Source: Nitrospirota bacterium (GTDB lineage: Bacteria; Nitrospirota; Nitrospiria; Nitrospirales; Nitrospiraceae). From it: a stretch of DNA of 64,000 nucleotides. Below, piece by piece: positions 60,968 through 64,000 of this stretch; position 1 is the stretch's first letter, and the number at the start of each line of letters is the position of its first letter. The stretch spans positions 1 to 64,000 of the forward strand of contig JAGXAR010000004.1 in the NCBI GenBank assembly GCA_018971525.1. The letters are read 5' to 3'. A program made the position numbers and the translations under genes. Under the pieces are notes generated by a model. That model was not told where the DNA came from. It ran no database searches and saw nothing but the letters and a program-made list of their open reading frames with translations.

Positions 60968-61364
60968 GCAGGTTCGAGAGGGGCTGTTGAGCAGTGCCTG
61001 CAAGGTTCGATGGCTCAACGGATCACCACGGGAGGGTGCTTGTATGCCTGTTGCAACGATCATTTCACTGCTCTAACAGGATGCTGAACAAGTCCGCTAG
61101 CGGCGATCTTGCATCGTTTAGACTCTCCACGTACCCCAGAGGGTACGCCTCGGCCCCTCACTCGCTGCGGCCTTGCTGGACGAACGTTTTGAGCACCCTG
61201 CCGAGTCGTGTCCGGTTGCCCCAGACATGCGGACCATTGGGTTTCCGGCGGGCCGGCATCATTTTCCCGCAGCCCACTAAACTCCTGCCGCATGTGGCGT
61301 GGTGACGGCTGCTCTACTTTCGTGACCACGCGACACGTCATCATTCGATGAGTATTCAGCCGCT
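60968..61364. other. Intergenic stretch with a repeat-like sequence before plsX
   Basis: No gene is supported. Most of it (about 61075-61285) looks like a dispersed element with the palindrome CGTACCC-CAGA-GGGTACG (61130-61147). Confidence 0.5.
61075..61285 (+). repeat. Repeat-like element R3 with a strong palindrome
   Basis: Runs from AACAGGATGCTGAACAAGTC to about GCCGCATGTGG. It holds a perfect 7-bp stem with a 4-nt loop at 61130-61147 and phrases such as CTCGCTGCGGCCTTGCTGGA. Its style matches intergenic elements I associate with Nitrospira genomes; only one copy is in this window, so repeat status is unproven. Confidence 0.45.
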
Positions 61365-62390
61365 ATGAAGATTGCGCTTGATGCCATGGGCGGTGACCAT
61401 GGACCGGCCCCGGCCATTGAGGGGGCCTTACAGGCAGTCCAGGAGTGTGATGTCGAGGTGCTGCTGGTTGGTGATGAGGCCATTCTCACCGCCGAATGTC
61501 GCCGTCTCGGCTGTACGGACTCCCGCCTGTCTATTCGGCATGCCTCGCAGGTCGTCGAGATGCACGAGTCGCCGGCTACCGTAGCCCGCAAGAAGCGGGA
61601 TTCCTCCATCTGGGTTGCGACTGAGTTGGTCAAGAGTGGCGAGGCGAGTGCCGTGGTCAGTCCCGGGAACACCGGCGCCAGCATGGTGGCGTCATTCTTT
61701 GTGCTCGGGCTGACGAAGGGTGTCGAGCGTCCAGCGATCGCGACAAGCCTGCCCACTCTGACCGGTACGGCGATCATGTTGGATGTGGGGGCTAATGTGG
61801 ACTGTACGGCTCAGCATCTAGCCCAATTCGCCATCATGGGGAATGAGTATGGCAAACATCTCTTCGGAAAGCCCAACCCACGTGTCGGGCTGTTGAGTAT
61901 CGGGGAAGAAGACAGCAAAGGGAATGAGGTCACGAAGGAGGCATTCAAGCTTCTTAAGGCCAGCCCGCTCAACTTCATCGGCAATATCGAGGGCCGCGAT
62001 GTGTACAGCGGGAGCGCTGATGTGGTGGTGTGTGATGGCTTCATCGGGAACGTCGCGCTGAAGATTTCCGAGGGAGTGGCCGATACGATTAAGAAGTTGT
62101 TGTTCAAGGAAATTTCCGGATCCTTCTTCGGCCGCTTGGCCTACCCGCTCATTGCCAAGCCGCTCCTCAATCTGAAGCGAAGAATCGATTACGCGGAATT
62201 CGGCGGGGCGCCGCTCCTGGGCGTCAATGGCATTACGATGATCTGCCATGGCCGTTCGTCCGCCAAGGCGATCAAGAATGCCATCCGCCGGGCGAAGGGA
62301 TTGGCAGAGAGTCGCGTCGATGAGTTGATTCAACGCGATATTGAAGAGAGCCTCTCACAAGCCAAGACAACTGAGGATACACCAGCATGA
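61365..62390 (+). CDS. plsX: Phosphate acyltransferase PlsX
   Basis: A 341-residue enzyme. MKIALDAMGGDHGPAPAIEGAL is the classic start, ESPATVARKKRDSSIWVATELVKSGEASAVVSPGNTGASM near residue 68 is the family block, and FIGNIEGRDVYSGSADVVVCDGFIGNVALK follows. GAPLLGVNGITMICHGRSSAKAIKNAI is near the end. It converts acyl-ACP to acyl phosphate for phospholipid synthesis. Coupled to fabH by ATGA. Confidence 0.96.
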   Translation: MKIALDAMGGDHGPAPAIEGALQAVQECDVEVLLVGDEAILTAECRRLGCTDSRLSIRHASQVVEMHESPATVARKKRDSSIWVATELVKSGEASAVVSPGNTGASMVASFFVLGLTKGVERPAIATSLPTLTGTAIMLDVGANVDCTAQHLAQFAIMGNEYGKHLFGKPNPRVGLLSIGEEDSKGNEVTKEAFKLLKASPLNFIGNIEGRDVYSGSADVVVCDGFIGNVALKISEGVADTIKKLLFKEISGSFFGRLAYPLIAKPLLNLKRRIDYAEFGGAPLLGVNGITMICHGRSSAKAIKNAIRRAKGLAESRVDELIQRDIEESLSQAKTTEDTPA

Positions 62391-63361
62391 GAGCTCGTAT
62401 TACAGGGACCGGATCGTATGTGCCGGCCAAGGTGCTGACCAATGCCGATCTCGAACGGATGGTGGCTACCTCGGACGAATGGATTGTCGAACGGACCGGT
62501 ATCCGCGAGCGACGTGTGGCCGGCCCCGGTGAAGCCTGCTCTGATCTGGCGGTGAAGGCGGCGGAGCGGGCCCTGACTGCCGCGGGGGTGCGTGCGGTAG
62601 ATCTCGACCTTATTCTGTTGGCTACCTGCACTGGTGATTATCCGCTTCCTGCCACCGCCTGTCTGATCCAACATCAGCTGGGTGCGACGCGTGCCGCGGC
62701 CTGTGATCTGTCGGCCGCCTGTTGCGGGTTCGTCTATGCGTTATCGATGGCGGATGCCTATGTGAAAACCGGCATGCGCCATGTGTTGATCATCGGGTCG
62801 GAAGTGATGTCGGCGATTACAGACTGGACTGATCGCAACACCTGTATTTTGTTCGGCGATGGGGCTGGAGCGGCAGTCATCAGCGCGAGTGAGAACGACC
62901 GGGGCATTTTGTCTACGCATCTTCGTTCCGATGGCGCCCTCTGCGATTTGATCGCGGTGCCAGGAGGAGGATCGCGGATGCCGCCCTCTGAAAAGGTCGT
63001 GACGGAACGGATGCAGTACATCAAGATGAAGGGGAACGAAACCTTCAAGGTGGCGGTTCGGACATTGGAAGAAGTGGCGCGAGAGACCTTGGCTGCGAAT
63101 GATCTCCGTGTTGAGGATCTCGACCTCTATGTGCCCCACCAAGCGAATCTGCGTATTCTCAAGGCGGTGGCCGAGCGTCTCGGACTCCCGCCAGGGAAAA
63201 TGATGCTGAATCTCGATCGGTATGGGAATACGTCAGCGGCCTCGATTCCCATTGCCTTGGATGAAGCCGTGCGCCAGGGGCGAATCAAAGATGGGGACCT
63301 GGTGATGGTAGGGGCTTTCGGCGCCGGATTGACGTGGGCGTCCGCCCTCATTCGATGGTGA
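62387..63361 (+). CDS. fabH: Beta-ketoacyl-ACP synthase III
   Basis: A 324-residue condensing enzyme. TGTGSYVPAKVLTNADLE opens it, WIVERTGIRERRVA follows near residue 36, and CDLSAACCGFVYALSMAD near 106 holds the catalytic Cys. DLYVPHQANLRILKAVAERLGL near 245 has the catalytic His, and LDRYGNTSAASIPIAL near 272 the Asn. It starts fatty-acid chains by joining acetyl-CoA and malonyl-ACP. It overlaps plsX by four bases. Confidence 0.96.
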   Translation: MRARITGTGSYVPAKVLTNADLERMVATSDEWIVERTGIRERRVAGPGEACSDLAVKAAERALTAAGVRAVDLDLILLATCTGDYPLPATACLIQHQLGATRAAACDLSAACCGFVYALSMADAYVKTGMRHVLIIGSEVMSAITDWTDRNTCILFGDGAGAAVISASENDRGILSTHLRSDGALCDLIAVPGGGSRMPPSEKVVTERMQYIKMKGNETFKVAVRTLEEVARETLAANDLRVEDLDLYVPHQANLRILKAVAERLGLPPGKMMLNLDRYGNTSAASIPIALDEAVRQGRIKDGDLVMVGAFGAGLTWASALIRW

Positions 63362-63547
63362 CGCGGCGGATTGAAGCTGGCCTTTAGCCCCGCGCCAGTC
63401 GCCTTTCCACCAAACAACTTTTCCCGTTGACATTCAAAGGAAATTCGACGATATCTAACTCACGGAGATGGCGGTGAGAGCCCTCTCCAGCTTCGAATAT
63501 GACGATGATGAGAGTAACCAGTAGCCTCGTGCAATCACCCCGGTAGT
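63362..63547. other. Gap between fabH and fabD
   Basis: A weak promoter candidate, TTGACA (63427-63432) and ATATCT (63451-63456) with an 18-bp spacer, is the only signal. A minus-strand frame at 63384-63575 has no ribosome site and overlaps the fabD start, so it is not called. Confidence 0.35.
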
Positions 63548-64000
63548 ATGGCGACTCTCCAATCAACAAAGTCATCCAATATTGGGTTGGTCTTCCCAGG
63601 CCAGGGGTCTCAGTCAGTCGGAATGGGGAGAGCGCTGGTTGAAGCCCATCCGAGCATCAGGCGTCTCTACGACGAGGCCTCATCGGTGCTGGGATATGAC
63701 GTTGCCGCCCTGTGTTTTGAGGGACCAGCGGAACGATTGAACCTCACGGAATATACTCAGCCGGCATTGTTGGTGAGCAGTATCGCCGCGTTCCATGCGT
63801 TTGAGCCATTGGGCATCACGCCGGTTGCTGTGGCCGGTCATAGCCTGGGTGAATATTCGGCTCTCGTCGCCGCTGGGGGAGTGACCTATCGTGAGGCGGT
63901 GGCGATCGTGCAGAAGCGAGGTCGCTATATGGCCGAAGCGGTGCCGCCGGGGACTGGGCTTGTCGCCGCGCTTCTCGGCCTCACGTCAGACGGGGTGAAG
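63548..64000 (+). CDS. fabD: Malonyl-CoA:ACP transacylase, truncated by the window edge
   Basis: The first 151 codons are open to the window end. GLVFPGQGSQSVGMGRAL near residue 13 is the family start, and TEYTQPALLVSSIAAF near 65 follows. VAGHSLGEYSALVAAGGV near 93 has the nucleophile Ser in GHSLG. It loads malonyl groups onto acyl carrier protein. The placement after plsX-fabH is the usual fab order. The rest lies outside the window. Confidence 0.93.
   Translation, partial: MATLQSTKSSNIGLVFPGQGSQSVGMGRALVEAHPSIRRLYDEASSVLGYDVAALCFEGPAERLNLTEYTQPALLVSSIAAFHAFEPLGITPVAVAGHSLGEYSALVAAGGVTYREAVAIVQKRGRYMAEAVPPGTGLVAALLGLTSDGVK

Noticed and set aside
63384-63575. Minus-strand 63-codon frame between fabH and fabD
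   Set aside because: It overlaps the fabD start, lacks a ribosome site and shows no family motif.

Overview
The window reads as one contiguous stretch of a moderately GC-rich bacterial chromosome. The gene set points to a diderm with type IV pili. Operon order and the style of the dispersed intergenic repeats suggest a member of the Nitrospirota, probably Nitrospira. That assignment is an inference from gene content; no rRNA or other taxonomic marker was tested. No tRNA, rRNA, CRISPR array, prophage or transposase gene was recognised.

Region 1 (1-16,651) is a surface-polysaccharide or glycoconjugate locus, all on the + strand and mostly translationally coupled. It has a GT4 glycosyltransferase fused in frame to a cytochrome P450, a NodB-like deacetylase candidate, three GT2 and one further GT4 glycosyltransferase, two tandem paralogous NAD-dependent epimerases around a Gfo/Idh/MocA oxidoreductase, an alkaline-phosphatase-superfamily hydrolase, a membrane-anchored SGNH hydrolase and a Wzx-like flippase. 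It is interrupted by a decayed spacer (about 4.9-6.2 kb) holding a broken epimerase fragment and two small ORFs, one encoding a 36-residue membrane peptide.

Region 2 (16,652-26,075) is accessory and rich in repeats. It has a methyltransferase, three small hypothetical genes, a ParE-type toxin-antitoxin pair, cstA, yajQ, a BNR-repeat lipoprotein and an exported Ser/Gly repeat protein. Two intergenic repeat families lie between them. One is a two-copy element of about 137 bp whose copies differ by a compensatory pair in a predicted stem. The other is a family of at least five copies with a GGAACGCGCACG core.

Region 3 (26,076-47,055) is a complete division and cell-wall cluster: rsmH, ftsL, ftsI, murE, murF, mraY, murD, ftsW, murG, murC, murB, ddl, ftsQ, ftsA, ftsZ. 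It runs straight into a ylm-type set (pgeF, yggS, proC, yggT, divIVA). A near-consensus sigma-70 promoter followed by MraZ-type 10-bp-spaced TGGG repeats precedes rsmH, yet no mraZ gene is present here.

Region 4 (47,056-64,000) is housekeeping: a serine hydrolase, a small conserved unknown back to back with pgsA, pilC-pilS-pilR, ispE, prs, rplY, pth, a Yip1-like membrane protein, rpsF-ssb-rpsR, and a DUF177-rpmF-plsX-fabH-fabD series in which fabD runs off the window. Together these supply precursors and machinery for envelope growth: peptidoglycan, phospholipid, fatty acid, isoprenoid carrier, surface glycan and pili.
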